A stretch of DNA of 64,000 nt from an uncultured Eubacteriales bacterium (GCA_934462705.1 CAKSIH010000007.1:8196-72195); one strand, 5' to 3'; shown: positions 44,616-54,523, counted from the first letter of the stretch. Notes: generated by a model not told the origin, from the letters alone. Translations and numbers: made by a program.

Positions 44616-45779
44616 GTGATAAGCAGTTTGGCAGTGATAGGGAGTACGGGGTCAATTGGTGTAAATGCTCTTAAAATTGCAAAAGATTTAAACATAAGAG
44701 TTTTAGCACTTGCTGTTAATAAAAATATAGAACTTTTAAAAAAGCAAGTAAAGGATTTTAATCCCAAAATTGTTGCGGTGTATGATTTAAATGCAGCAAC
44801 AAAATTAAAAGATGATCTTAGAGGTACCGAGATAAAAGTACTTTCAGGAATGGAGGGCCTTTGTGAGGTTGCATCTTTTTCTGGGGCAGATATGCTTTTA
44901 AATTCTGTTGTTGGCATGGTTGGGTTGCTTCCGACTGTTTGCGCTATTAAAGCAGGAAAAAACATTGCTCTTGCGAATAAAGAAACTTTAGTTGCTGGTG
45001 GTTCTATAGTGATGAAATTAGCAAGAGAAAAAAATGTTAAAGTTTTGCCTGTAGATAGTGAGCACTCTGCTATTTTTCAATGTTTACAGGGTGCGCCGAA
45101 AGGCAAAAAAGCTTTAAAAAAGATTATTCTTACAGCTTCTGGTGGGCCTTTTTTTGGCAAAAATTTAAATTTTTTAAGCACGGTAAAAAAAGCTCAAGCG
45201 TTAAAGCATCCCAATTGGAGCATGGGTGCAAAAATTACTATTGACTCTGCGACTATGATGAACAAGGGTCTTGAAATTATTGAAGCTAAATGGTTGTTTG
45301 ACTTACCGGTTGATAAAATAGACGTAGTTATTCATAGAGAAAGTGTTGTCCATTCATTGGTTGAGTATGCTGATAATTCTATGATAGCACAGCTTGGTGT
45401 CCCCGATATGAAAATACCAATACAGTATGCCTTTACTTATCCTGAAAGGTATCATTGCAATGTTAATGAGCTTGATTTAACCGATGTTTGCAATTTATCA
45501 TTTTATAAACCAGATGAAGAAACATTTAAGAGTATGAAATTATGTCGCGATGCCATAAAAGCAGGGGGAATTATGCCGGCAATTGTGAATGGTGCAAATG
45601 AAGAAGCTGTTAGACTTTTTCTTAGTAATAGAATTTCCTTTTTAGAAATAAGTAATATAGTTGAAAGAGCAATGAAGAATTTTCAAAATATAGATGCGCC
45701 ATCACTTGATAATATTTTAGAAGCGGATACAAAGGCAAGGGCATTTGTTAATATGAACGCTTTTAAATTGGAGGAGTAA
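44616..45779 (+). CDS. dxr: 1-deoxy-D-xylulose 5-phosphate reductoisomerase
   Basis: This MEP-pathway enzyme converts DXP to MEP with NADPH: LAVIGSTGSIGVNAL (Rossmann loop), ALANKETLVAGG, LPVDSEHSAIFQC and TIDSATMMNKGLEIIEAKWLF. The GTG at 44616 behind GGGTGAT gives the usual N-terminus; a TTG at 44604 is possible. Product 387 residues. Confidence 0.95.
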   Translation: MISSLAVIGSTGSIGVNALKIAKDLNIRVLALAVNKNIELLKKQVKDFNPKIVAVYDLNAATKLKDDLRGTEIKVLSGMEGLCEVASFSGADMLLNSVVGMVGLLPTVCAIKAGKNIALANKETLVAGGSIVMKLAREKNVKVLPVDSEHSAIFQCLQGAPKGKKALKKIILTASGGPFFGKNLNFLSTVKKAQALKHPNWSMGAKITIDSATMMNKGLEIIEAKWLFDLPVDKIDVVIHRESVVHSLVEYADNSMIAQLGVPDMKIPIQYAFTYPERYHCNVNELDLTDVCNLSFYKPDEETFKSMKLCRDAIKAGGIMPAIVNGANEEAVRLFLSNRISFLEISNIVERAMKNFQNIDAPSLDNILEADTKARAFVNMNAFKLEE

Positions 45780-45781
45780 AA

Positions 45782-46849
45782 ATGTTTATTACTGTAATTT
45801 TAATAATACTAGCAATACTTCTTTTTTCCCTTATTATATTTATACACGAGCTTGGCCATTTTATGACAGCAAAGGCATTTGGTGTTAAGGTAAATGAATT
45901 TGCTTTAGGTATGGGACCAACATTATTTAAATTTAAAAAAAATGATACCCAGTACTCAATAAGAGCATTTCCCATAGGTGGGTTTTGTGCAATGGAGGGA
46001 GAGGATAACGGAAGCAAATCAGAAGGGGCGTTATCCTCAAAACCTGTTTGGCAAAGAATTATAGTTGTTGCAGCAGGTGCTATAATGAACATAATATTAG
46101 CATTTATTTTTATGTTTATAATTTTAGCCCAGCAGCCTCAATTTGCATCTACGACAATTGCTAAATTTGCAGATAACGCTGTGACACCTAATTCTGGTTT
46201 GAGAGTAGGAGATACAATTGTATCTATAGATGGATATAAAATAGCAACAGCTACAGATTTAAATTTTATGTTAGCTATTAATAAAACCTTTACTGCAGAT
46301 ATTTCTGTTATTAGGGATGGGCAAATTGTAGATTTACCAGATGTAAAGTTTGGAAGTAACGCTGGTGATGATGGTAAAGAAATTATTGTTAGGGATTTTT
46401 TGGTAAAACCAATTGAAAAAAATATTATAACCCTTACACAAAGGTCTTTTTTAGAAATGGTTTCAAATATTCGAATGACTTATTCAAGCTTTATTGGTGT
46501 AATAACAGGAAAATTTAGTGTAAATGAGGTTTCTGGCCCGGTTGGTATAGTTAAAGCTATAACAGATTCTGCATCGGAAGGGCTTAAAGTTAGCTTAATG
46601 CAAGCAATAAATAATATAATTATGATAATGATGCTGCTTTCAGTTAGTTTAGGTGTAATGAATTTATTGCCATTTCCGGCACTTGATGGTGGGAGACTTT
46701 TATTTTTAGCAATAGAAGCATTTATTAGAAGACCATTAAGTCCAAAGTATGAAGGAATGGTACACACAATCGGATTTGTAATATTAATGTTGTTAATTTT
46801 GGCGGTTACTTTAAACGATGTATTTAAATTATTTAGAGCTGGTACGTAA
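45782..46849 (+). CDS. rseP: Site-2 intramembrane metalloprotease RseP
   Basis: The 355-residue product has the zinc motif HELGH in the first membrane helix, a central PDZ domain (SGLRVGDTIVSIDGYKIATATDL) and the second metal-binding motif MNLLPFPALDGGR. It cleaves membrane-bound anti-sigma factors or signal peptide remnants. It starts 2 nt after the dxr stop and is followed by ispG. Confidence 0.94.
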   Translation: MFITVILIILAILLFSLIIFIHELGHFMTAKAFGVKVNEFALGMGPTLFKFKKNDTQYSIRAFPIGGFCAMEGEDNGSKSEGALSSKPVWQRIIVVAAGAIMNIILAFIFMFIILAQQPQFASTTIAKFADNAVTPNSGLRVGDTIVSIDGYKIATATDLNFMLAINKTFTADISVIRDGQIVDLPDVKFGSNAGDDGKEIIVRDFLVKPIEKNIITLTQRSFLEMVSNIRMTYSSFIGVITGKFSVNEVSGPVGIVKAITDSASEGLKVSLMQAINNIIMIMMLLSVSLGVMNLLPFPALDGGRLLFLAIEAFIRRPLSPKYEGMVHTIGFVILMLLILAVTLNDVFKLFRAGT

Positions 46850-46873
46850 TTTTGTTTAATTTGGGAGATTTTT

Positions 46874-47923
46874 ATGAAAAGACGATTTTCAAAAACCATT
46901 AAAGTTGGAAATGTAAAAATAGGGGGAGATGAGAAAATTGCAGTTCAGTCGATGCTTAATATTCCCCCGGAAAATATAGATGAGAATATAAAGAGTGCTC
47001 TTGAGCTTGAAAGAGCTGGCTGCGATATAATAAGGGTAGCTATACCAAATAAAAATAGTGTTAGACTAATTGAAAAATTAAAAGAAAAAATTAATATTCC
47101 AATTGTTGCTGATATTCACTTTGATTACAGGCTAGCAGTTGAATCTGCTGCTGCTGGGGTTGATAAAATAAGAATTAACCCTGGCAATATTGGAGATGAG
47201 AGTAGGGTTAAGGCTGTTGTTGACGCTTGTAAAATAAAAGACATTCCTATTAGAATAGGTGTAAATTCGGGCTCAATAGAGAAAAACATATTAAAAGAGT
47301 ACGGAGCTCCAACTGCTGAAGCAATGTGTAAAAGTGCTTTCTATCATGTGGCTTTATTGGAAAAATTTGATTTTGATAATATTGTAATTTCATTAAAGTC
47401 ATCAGATTTAAACACAATGGTTAAAGCATATGAGCTAATTGCAGAAAGGTGTACATATCCACTACATTTAGGTGTAACCGAAGCAGGTACACCTAAAATG
47501 GGGTTAATTAAATCTTCAATAGGGATAGGATCTCTTTTGCTTAAGGGAATAGGTGATACAATTAGGGTTTCACTTACAGCGGATCCGCTGTTGGAAGTTG
47601 AAGCCGGCAAAAATATTCTTAAAGCAGTTAATCCTCATGAAGGTGGAGTTAAGATTATTGCTTGTCCAACTTGTGGCAGAACTAAGATAGACATTATAAA
47701 AATAGCGAATGAGGTTGAGAAAAGGCTTTTTAATTGTAAAAAAAATATAAAAGTTGCAATTATGGGCTGTGCTGTTAACGGTCCCGGGGAAGCAAGAGAA
47801 GCTGATATTGGTATTGCTGGTGGCGATGGTGTAGGGCTTATTTTCAAAAAAGGGGAAGTAATAAAAAAAGTGGATGAAAAAAATTTAGTTAATGAATTAA
47901 TGTTGGAAGTGGAAAGTTTATAA
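46874..47923 (+). CDS. ispG: 4-hydroxy-3-methylbut-2-enyl diphosphate synthase
   Basis: The 349-residue MEP-pathway iron-sulfur enzyme has a TIM-barrel N-terminal part (IPIVADIHFDYRLA, RINPGNIGDESRV, RIGVNSGSIE). The C-terminal cluster domain carries cysteines in ACPTCGRTKID and IMGCAVNGPGEA. It makes HMBPP for isoprenoids. Together with dxr and uppS it places carrier-lipid supply in this operon. Confidence 0.96.
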   Translation: MKRRFSKTIKVGNVKIGGDEKIAVQSMLNIPPENIDENIKSALELERAGCDIIRVAIPNKNSVRLIEKLKEKINIPIVADIHFDYRLAVESAAAGVDKIRINPGNIGDESRVKAVVDACKIKDIPIRIGVNSGSIEKNILKEYGAPTAEAMCKSAFYHVALLEKFDFDNIVISLKSSDLNTMVKAYELIAERCTYPLHLGVTEAGTPKMGLIKSSIGIGSLLLKGIGDTIRVSLTADPLLEVEAGKNILKAVNPHEGGVKIIACPTCGRTKIDIIKIANEVEKRLFNCKKNIKVAIMGCAVNGPGEAREADIGIAGGDGVGLIFKKGEVIKKVDEKNLVNELMLEVESL

Positions 47924-47953
47924 TTAGGGTTAATTTGTAGGAGGCCTTTTGTT

Positions 47954-50900
47954 TTGAAGAGCTTTGGAAAGTTTTTAGAAAACTATATAGACATAAAAGA
48001 TATACCCTTAGTTGTTACTTCTGGTATAGTAAATTCTTTAAAAATAAATAAGGAAGAAAGAAATTTAGAGCTTAACGTTACGTTTTCTGAGCTTGTAAAG
48101 CGTAACGTTTTTTTTGATATAGAAAAAATGTTAGTTACAACTGATTTAAATTTAAAAAGCACTACTATATTTCCTAAATTTCCTGAATCATGTTTTTGTG
48201 AAAGCTATTATACAGAAATTGTAAAAGAAATAATAAGAAGGCACTTTAGTATTTCAGGCACCTTACAAGGGTCTACGGCGAAGCTTTGTGGTGAAGATTT
48301 GATTGTTTCTCTAAAGCATGGAGGAAAAAATGTTTTAATCAGTAAAAAATTTGATTTCATGTTATCAAGAATGATTCAAAGAGAGTTTGGAATTAATTTA
48401 AGTATTAAGTTTGATGGGAATGTATCTGTTGATGAGGTGGTTAAAACATTTGCAGAGAAAAAAATTCTTGAAACTGAGAGAAAAATAAGGAAAAAACTTA
48501 TTGAAAAAGTAGAATTATATGAATCTAATATGGAAGAAAAACCGCAAAGGGTTGCTATATCTATGAGAAAAGAGGAAAACTTATTTCCATCGCCTGTTTT
48601 GTCATCTGCAAGGACGATTTTGGGCAAGGGAATAAAAACGGAACCTGTGGAAATTAGGTCTATTAATCAAGATTCTGGTATGGTCACAGTTTGGGGAGAA
48701 GTAATTTCTATCGATGCAAAAAAATCAAAAGATGGAACAAAAAAAATATATTCAATTAATATTACAGATTATACAAGCTCCATAACAATTAAATTGATAG
48801 CGGATAAAGAAAAGTGGAAAATTTTTGATGCTATAAATAAAGAAATGACATTGCTTGTAAAGGGTGAAGCAACATTTGATACTTATATAAAGGAGGTTGT
48901 AATACGCCCGCGGAATATTGATAAGATAGATAAGATTAAAGTGATAGATAATGCGAATGAAAAACGTGTTGAATTACATTTGCATAGCAACATGTCAGCT
49001 ATGGATGGAGTTACACCGGTTTCTAAGCTTATACGAAGAGCGTATGATTGGGGCCATAAAGCAGTAGCTATAACAGATCATGGAGTAGCTCAGGCTTTTC
49101 CGGATGCCATGAATGAAGCTATTAAGATTCAAAAAAACGGTGGAAACATTAAGGTAATTTATGGTGTAGAGGCTTATTTTGTTGATAATACGGGAGAGGA
49201 GAAAGATATAAAAAAATTAAGGTCATATCATCAAATTATTATAGTAAAAAATAAAGTAGGATTAAAAAATCTTTATAGACTTATTTCTAAGGCACATCTT
49301 AATTATTTTTATAAAAAACCTCGAATTCCTAAAACTGAGCTAGAAAAATACAGAGAAGGTTTGATTATAGGAACCGCTTGTGAAGCAGGGGAACTTTTTA
49401 GAGCTATTTTGGAAGGAAAAACTGAAGATGAACTTTTAGAGATAGCTAAGTTTTATGATTATCTTGAAATACAGCCTATTGGAAACAATCAATATTTATT
49501 CAGAGAAGGCCGAGTGAGTAGCATAGATGAGCTAAAAAGATTCAATAAAACTATCGTTGACTTAGGTGAAAAGTTAAAAAAGCCTGTTGTAGCTACTTGT
49601 GACGTACACTTTTTAGATCCGCATGAGGCTAAGTATAGGGAAATTTTAATGGCTGGACAAGGATATGCTGATGCGTCAAACCAAGCTCCTTTATATTTTA
49701 GAACAACAGAAGAAATGCTTGCGGAGTTTTCTTATTTGGGAAGTCAAAAAGCTTATGAAGTTGTTGTAACAAACACAAACAAAATTGCTGACATGATAGA
49801 TGATGTACGTCCAATACCTTCTGGGGTATTTCCACCTTTTATAGAAGGCGCAGAGGAACAATTAGTTTCTATAACTTGGGAACGAGCAAAAAAAATGTAT
49901 GGAAATCCACTTCCTAATATAGTATATGAGAGATTGAAAAAGGAACTTGACTCCATAGTAAAACATGGTTTTTCAGTTCTTTACATGACGGCACAGAAAT
50001 TGGTTGCTGATTCGGAAGCTCATGGGTATTTGGTTGGTTCTAGAGGTTCTGTTGGTTCCTCATTTGTAGCTACGATGTCTGGAATATCGGAAGTAAACCC
50101 TCTTGTTCCACACTATGTTTGTAGGAACTGTAAAAATAGTGAATTTGTTACAGACGGAAGTTATGGGTCCGGTTTTGATTTGCCTGAGAAAAGATGTCCT
50201 AGATGTGGAGAGATATACTATAGAGATGGTCATAATATACCATTCGAGACATTTTTGGGCTTTGATGGAGATAAAACTCCGGATATAGACCTTAACTTTT
50301 CAGGAGAATACCAAAGCGATGCACATAGATATACAGAGAAACTTTTTGGAAAAGACAATGTTTTTAAAGCTGGTACAATTGCCACAATAGCAGATAAAAC
50401 AGGTATTGGCTTTGTAAAAAAATATGCTGAGCAAAGAGGAATAGTTTTACGCAAAGTTGATGAGGAGCGGCTTGCAGCTGGATGCACAGGAATAAAAAGG
50501 ACTACAGGGCAACATCCCGGAGGAATGGTTGTTGTACCTAAAGGTATGGAAATATATGATTTTTGTCCGGTACAAAGACCAGCAAACGACCAAAAGTCAG
50601 ATAGTATAACAACACATTTTGATTTTCACTCTATTCATGATACAATATGTAAACTTGATGAGCTAGGGCATGATGTTCCTTCTATTTATAGGTATTTAGA
50701 AGATTTTACAGGGATTTCAGTTATGGACGTTTCCATGAGCGATAAAAAGGTAATGTCCTTATTTACTTCAACAGAGGCGCTTGGTGTTACTCCGGAAGCT
50801 ATAGGATCAAAAACGGGTACGTTTTCTTTGCCAGAGGTTGGAACTCATTTTGTAAGACAGATGCTATTAGATGCAAATCCTAAAACATTTTCAGATTTAA

Positions 50901-51709
50901 TTCAAATTTCAGGATTATCTCATGGGACTGATGTTTGGTTAGGGAATGCTCAAGATTTAATTAAGAATAAAATATGTACGATTTCTGAAGTGATTGGTAC
51001 TAGAGATAGCATTATGACGTATCTTATGCAGAAGGGCATTGAACCTAAAATGGCATTTAAAATTATGGAAATAGTAAGAAAGGGAAAGGCACAGAAACTT
51101 TTAACTGAAGAGCATATAAATATAATGAAGGAGCATAATGTTCCAAGTTGGTATATTGATTCTTGTATGAAAATAAAATATATGTTTCCAAAAGCTCATG
51201 CGACAGCATATATGATTTCGACCCTACGGCTTGGTTGGTATAAGGTATATAAGCCGGTTGAGTATTATGCTGCATATTTTACTGTGCGAAGTGAGGATTT
51301 AGACGGAAGCTTATTAATTAAAGGAAAAAATGCTGTAAAGCACAAAATGGAAGAAATAAAAGCAAAAGGTAAAGAAGCGTCTATAAAAGAACATGCTACT
51401 TTTGCAACATTACAAATAGTGAATGAAATGCTTGAGAGAGGAATAGAAATTTTACCAATTGATGTATATAAATCTGATTCATATAAATATATAATTGAAA
51501 ACGGAAAAATTAGACTACCCTTTTCTTCTTTGCCTGGTGTTGGCGATGCCGCTGCAAACAGTTTGGCTATAGCTGGGAGGCAGGGAAAATACATTTCTAT
51601 AGATGAATTGCAAGCTAGAACAGGTGCATCGAAAACTGTAATCGAAATGTTAGAAGAATCTGGGGCACTTGATGGGATACCTCAGAGCAGCCAGCTATCA
51701 TTGTTTTAA
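47954..51709 (+). CDS. polC: DNA polymerase III PolC, lacking the exonuclease domain
   Basis: This 1251-residue replicative polymerase has an N-terminal region, an OB-fold (about 230-320), a PHP domain (from about 338, VELHLHSNMSAMDG and ITDHGVAQAFP), a Cys4 zinc site (CRNC...CPRCG, about 722-755) and a palm motif PDIDLNFSGEYQ (about 776). The C-terminal clamp-binding motif is QLSLF. Typical PolC is about 1430-1460 residues because a DnaQ-like 3'-5' exonuclease interrupts the PHP domain. Here YGVEAYFVD (about 402) passes within about 20 residues to HQIIIVKNKVGLKNLYRLIS, with no FDxETTG motif. It starts at TTG behind AGGAGG. Confidence 0.95.
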   Translation: MKSFGKFLENYIDIKDIPLVVTSGIVNSLKINKEERNLELNVTFSELVKRNVFFDIEKMLVTTDLNLKSTTIFPKFPESCFCESYYTEIVKEIIRRHFSISGTLQGSTAKLCGEDLIVSLKHGGKNVLISKKFDFMLSRMIQREFGINLSIKFDGNVSVDEVVKTFAEKKILETERKIRKKLIEKVELYESNMEEKPQRVAISMRKEENLFPSPVLSSARTILGKGIKTEPVEIRSINQDSGMVTVWGEVISIDAKKSKDGTKKIYSINITDYTSSITIKLIADKEKWKIFDAINKEMTLLVKGEATFDTYIKEVVIRPRNIDKIDKIKVIDNANEKRVELHLHSNMSAMDGVTPVSKLIRRAYDWGHKAVAITDHGVAQAFPDAMNEAIKIQKNGGNIKVIYGVEAYFVDNTGEEKDIKKLRSYHQIIIVKNKVGLKNLYRLISKAHLNYFYKKPRIPKTELEKYREGLIIGTACEAGELFRAILEGKTEDELLEIAKFYDYLEIQPIGNNQYLFREGRVSSIDELKRFNKTIVDLGEKLKKPVVATCDVHFLDPHEAKYREILMAGQGYADASNQAPLYFRTTEEMLAEFSYLGSQKAYEVVVTNTNKIADMIDDVRPIPSGVFPPFIEGAEEQLVSITWERAKKMYGNPLPNIVYERLKKELDSIVKHGFSVLYMTAQKLVADSEAHGYLVGSRGSVGSSFVATMSGISEVNPLVPHYVCRNCKNSEFVTDGSYGSGFDLPEKRCPRCGEIYYRDGHNIPFETFLGFDGDKTPDIDLNFSGEYQSDAHRYTEKLFGKDNVFKAGTIATIADKTGIGFVKKYAEQRGIVLRKVDEERLAAGCTGIKRTTGQHPGGMVVVPKGMEIYDFCPVQRPANDQKSDSITTHFDFHSIHDTICKLDELGHDVPSIYRYLEDFTGISVMDVSMSDKKVMSLFTSTEALGVTPEAIGSKTGTFSLPEVGTHFVRQMLLDANPKTFSDLIQISGLSHGTDVWLGNAQDLIKNKICTISEVIGTRDSIMTYLMQKGIEPKMAFKIMEIVRKGKAQKLLTEEHINIMKEHNVPSWYIDSCMKIKYMFPKAHATAYMISTLRLGWYKVYKPVEYYAAYFTVRSEDLDGSLLIKGKNAVKHKMEEIKAKGKEASIKEHATFATLQIVNEMLERGIEILPIDVYKSDSYKYIIENGKIRLPFSSLPGVGDAAANSLAIAGRQGKYISIDELQARTGASKTVIEMLEESGALDGIPQSSQLSLF

Positions 51710-51732
51710 ATTATTTTTGAGAGGGAGATGCT

Positions 51733-52848
51733 ATGTTTAATAAAAACATTAAAAAAATGATGTTTCTAGTGACCTATGCAGTAGCAATATTTTTTATTTT
51801 TAACAATATAAACGTTTTTTGGAATGGAGTTTGCAAGGTAGTAAATATTGTTATGCCATTTATATACGGCTTTGTAATAGCATATATTATAAATTGGCCG
51901 TTTGAGTTTTTTAGACAAAAAGTGTTTTATAAACTAAGAGAGGAAAATTCAAGAGACATATTGAATAAAACAATTTCTGCTTTGCTTTCTTATATATTGG
52001 TTTTCGGAATTTTTGTTTTTATAATAACAATAGTAGTTCCTCAAATTATAGTAAGCATTAATCAATTAATAAAAAATTCATCAATATATATGTCATCATT
52101 CAAAGAACATACGGAAAATTTTTTGCAGAGAATACACATTTTAGATTACATACAAACTCAAACAATTTTTGAGAAGGTCGTTGCCAGAATTGATACCGAT
52201 TACTTTTTTACGAAGGCAATCGATTGCATGAAAAATTTTGCTGTTATAACATATAATTGGACTATAGGAATAATCGTATCAATATATTTAATATTTAATA
52301 AAAATGATTTAATTGAAAAAGTTAAGAAAATAGCAATTGTATGTATGTCGGATAAAGTGTATAGTAATGTATCAGAGATACTAGGTATGTCACATAATGT
52401 ATTTGGAAAGTTTATTGTTGGAAAAATAATTGATTCATTAATAATAGGTATATTATGTTTTATAGGGACAAGTATACTTGCAATTCCATATGCACTTTTG
52501 ATAAGTGTTGTAGTTGGCATAACTAATATAATTCCGTTTTTTGGCCCATTTTTAGGGGCGATACCGAGTATATTCATCCTTATAGTGATAGATCCTGTAA
52601 AAGCATTATGGTTTGCGATATTTATCTTAATTTTGCAACAAATAGATGGCAATATAATAGGACCTAAGATACTTGGAAATTCAGTGGGGATATCCGGAAT
52701 ATTTATTATGTTCAGCGTGATAATAGGGGGAGGCCTGTTCGGTGTTCCCGGAATGATTTTGGGTGTACCAGTTTTTGTTGTAATATACAATATAATTGGG
52801 AACGCAATAAATAAGCGAGCAAATGAAAAATTATCAAATTGGAGTTAG
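51733..52848 (+). CDS. AI-2E family transporter (PerM/YtvI-like)
   Basis: The 371-residue membrane protein has about eight helices and the family's C-terminal pattern (SVVVGITNIIPFFGPFLGAIPS, LQQIDGNIIGPKILGNSVGISG). Some members export autoinducer-2; others are Na+/H+ antiporters or affect sporulation. It lies 23 nt after polC and may be co-transcribed. Confidence 0.88.
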   Translation: MFNKNIKKMMFLVTYAVAIFFIFNNINVFWNGVCKVVNIVMPFIYGFVIAYIINWPFEFFRQKVFYKLREENSRDILNKTISALLSYILVFGIFVFIITIVVPQIIVSINQLIKNSSIYMSSFKEHTENFLQRIHILDYIQTQTIFEKVVARIDTDYFFTKAIDCMKNFAVITYNWTIGIIVSIYLIFNKNDLIEKVKKIAIVCMSDKVYSNVSEILGMSHNVFGKFIVGKIIDSLIIGILCFIGTSILAIPYALLISVVVGITNIIPFFGPFLGAIPSIFILIVIDPVKALWFAIFILILQQIDGNIIGPKILGNSVGISGIFIMFSVIIGGGLFGVPGMILGVPVFVVIYNIIGNAINKRANEKLSNWS

Positions 52849-52923
52849 GCGACTTTGGCTCATAGTTAGTTGTGAATGCACACTATACAAAAAATAGGTC
52901 GATTTTTTAAAAAAAATGCCATA

Positions 52924-52951
52924 TTGACACCTTTAAAATAAGTGATAAAAT
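52924..52951 (+). promoter_or_regulatory. Possible promoter of the first surface cassette
   Basis: TTGACA (52924-52929) and TAAAAT (52946-52951) have a 16-bp spacer upstream of the gene at 53005. Confidence 0.55.
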
Positions 52952-53004
52952 TAATTATGTAATCTAAGGTTAATTATATAATTATAATAAATTGGAGGAG
53001 TCAT

Positions 53005-53580
53005 ATGAAAAATTCAGAAAATAAAAATGTATCAAAAGAGAATAAAACTACTGGTCGTGTAGCTTCAGGCTTTGGAATATCATGGGGGTCAATGATTGGA
53101 TCAGCGCTCCTTTCTGTGTGTTTGATTGTAGGAATTGGTGGGCTTGTTTATTATATCAATGATTTAAATCATCAAAGTGAGACAACTATTGCAAATCCAG
53201 ATATAGACCCAAATGCCAAGGATTATACCGGTGAAGGAAATGAATCTGCAGTAGTAGAACCTGGAAAAATGAGTATTTCCGGATATAGCAGAGCTACAAT
53301 TCCAGCAAATGCAATTAATGTACCGCTTTTACTTCAAAATCCGGAGATTAATACAGGAAAGGTATACTTTTCGTATGATTTGGTGCTAGACAGTACAGGG
53401 GAAGTACTGTACAGTTCAAAGATGGTTCCAGCAGGTCAAGCAATAACAAATGTAACTCTAAAAAGACCACTGCCACCTGGAGTATATAATGCAACAGTTG
53501 TGTGGAAATCATATTTAGTGGATGAAAACCTAAAAGAAGGAAATAGTGTTAATATGAAATTAGAATTAACAGCAAAATAG
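53005..53580 (+). CDS. Membrane-anchored beta-domain protein, copy 1
   Basis: The 191-residue product has a short cytoplasmic N-terminus, one membrane helix (about 32-54), a linker with IDPNAKDYTGEGNE and an extracytoplasmic beta-rich domain of about 95 residues. The latter runs from MSISGYSRATIPANAINVPL through KVYFSYDLVLDSTGEVLYSS to VNMKLELTAK. The domain is about 75% identical to that of the gene at 54613. I recall similar domains near secreted YTVTVPA proteins in Firmicutes, with no assigned role. GGAGGAG precedes the start. It is paired with the secreted protein at 53915. Confidence 0.75.
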   Translation: MKNSENKNVSKENKTTGRVASGFGISWGSMIGSALLSVCLIVGIGGLVYYINDLNHQSETTIANPDIDPNAKDYTGEGNESAVVEPGKMSISGYSRATIPANAINVPLLLQNPEINTGKVYFSYDLVLDSTGEVLYSSKMVPAGQAITNVTLKRPLPPGVYNATVVWKSYLVDENLKEGNSVNMKLELTAK

Positions 53581-53581
53581 T

Positions 53582-53614
53582 AAAAATAGCCAACAATATG
53601 TTGGCTATTTTTAT
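53582..53614 (+). terminator. Terminator after copy-1 membrane gene
   Basis: A perfect 14-bp stem (53582-53595 with 53599-53612) with a 3-nt loop and T-rich arm. Confidence 0.95.
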
Positions 53615-53667
53615 TGTTTATTAATTGTGCACAAATAAATACTAAATATATTGAAATAAATTACACA

Positions 53668-53697
53668 TTGACAATTTGTAATCAATTAGTGTATAAT
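53668..53697 (+). promoter_or_regulatory. Promoter of secreted protein, copy 1
   Basis: TTGACA (53668-53673) and TATAAT (53692-53697) have an 18-bp spacer. The block is nearly identical to the promoter at 55252-55281. Confidence 0.85.
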
Positions 53698-53719
53698 ATA
53701 CATAAAGATCATATTGGTG

Positions 53720-53872
53720 GGTTTATTTTTTTAATGAAATAAACCTAGAAAAATTGAGAGGAGTGATGTGAAAGGAATGAATTATTTATAGCACATAGGT
53801 CTTGGCAGTATTTTAAAAATACTGCAGCTAATGGAATAAGTCCATTGTTATCTCAAATATAATTTGAGATAA
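53720..53872 (+). ncRNA. Structured leader with five hairpins, class unknown
   Basis: Successive pairings are 53720-53745, 53766-53796 (ATGTG with CACAT), 53805-53825 (10-bp stem), 53830-53846 (AATGGA with TCCATT) and 53848-53872 (11-bp stem). It lies between the promoter and the gene at 53915, with a possible 7-codon frame at 53769 behind GAGGAG. The homologous second cassette has the same promoter but only about 30 nt of leader. I could not match it to a known riboswitch. Confidence 0.55.
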
Positions 53873-53914
53873 TGTACATTAAAAGTAAAGTATAATTAAA
53901 AAGGAGTGTTTGAA

Positions 53915-54523
53915 ATGAAGAAAATGAGTAAAATGAAAAAAGGTTTAGTAGGTTTAACTGCAGCTGCTATGCTTGCTGGTTCTTGCGTGGCTGGCCCAGC
54001 TTTCGCAGATTTAGACAAAGACAACCCTGCAACAACGGTAGACTTTACAGTAAATATTGGTGACGCTTATACAGTTACTGTTCCTGCTAGCACTACAGTT
54101 GAGTATGATGCTGTCACAAAAGGTATCCATTTGGGAGAGCAGTTGAAGGGTATAATAAAAGGCAAACATAAAATAGCTCCAAATAAAAAATTACAACTTA
54201 AAATAGGTTATAAAGAATTGGATGCTCAAGGAGCTTATAATGAAACTCCTACCTATGATGGTACAATTAAGTTTCAACATGTAGGTGCAGACAATAAAGC
54301 TGATGATACAGTTACTGTTAATTTATATAGAGATAATGCTTTCAGCGATAAAATGGATGACAGTATTATTGTTACGTCAAATGCAGGAACTTCTGACAAT
54401 AAGGAAAACGGCATTTTTGGTAAGCAAGACGGTACTGAATTTCAAAATGGTCAACCTAAATACCAAGGTGACTATGTAGCTAAAGTTGTGTTTTCAATTG
54501 GACTTGTTGACAAAAACAGCTAA
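53915..54523 (+). CDS. Secreted surface-type protein, copy 1
   Basis: The product is 202 residues with a classical signal peptide (KKGLVGLTAAAMLAGSCVAGPAFA) and a beta-rich mature part starting with TVDFTVNIGDAYTVTVPAST. Proteins with YTVTVPA-type strands are cell-surface or matrix proteins in Firmicutes. No sortase motif or second membrane segment is present, so it is released or held by its partner. The ATG at 53915 follows AAGGAGTG; the GTG at 53906 is part of that site. Signal peptide nearly identical to that at 55315; mature part diverged. Confidence 0.75.
   Translation: MKKMSKMKKGLVGLTAAAMLAGSCVAGPAFADLDKDNPATTVDFTVNIGDAYTVTVPASTTVEYDAVTKGIHLGEQLKGIIKGKHKIAPNKKLQLKIGYKELDAQGAYNETPTYDGTIKFQHVGADNKADDTVTVNLYRDNAFSDKMDDSIIVTSNAGTSDNKENGIFGKQDGTEFQNGQPKYQGDYVAKVVFSIGLVDKNS

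Noticed and set aside
52200..52790. 196-codon frame antisense to the AI-2E transporter gene
   Set aside because: The Ile/Pro-rich product is a shadow of a hydrophobic protein and has no start site.
53698..53872. Known cyclic di-GMP or other riboswitch in the surface-protein leader
   Set aside because: The hairpins do not contain a consensus core of any class I know; left as an unclassified structured leader.
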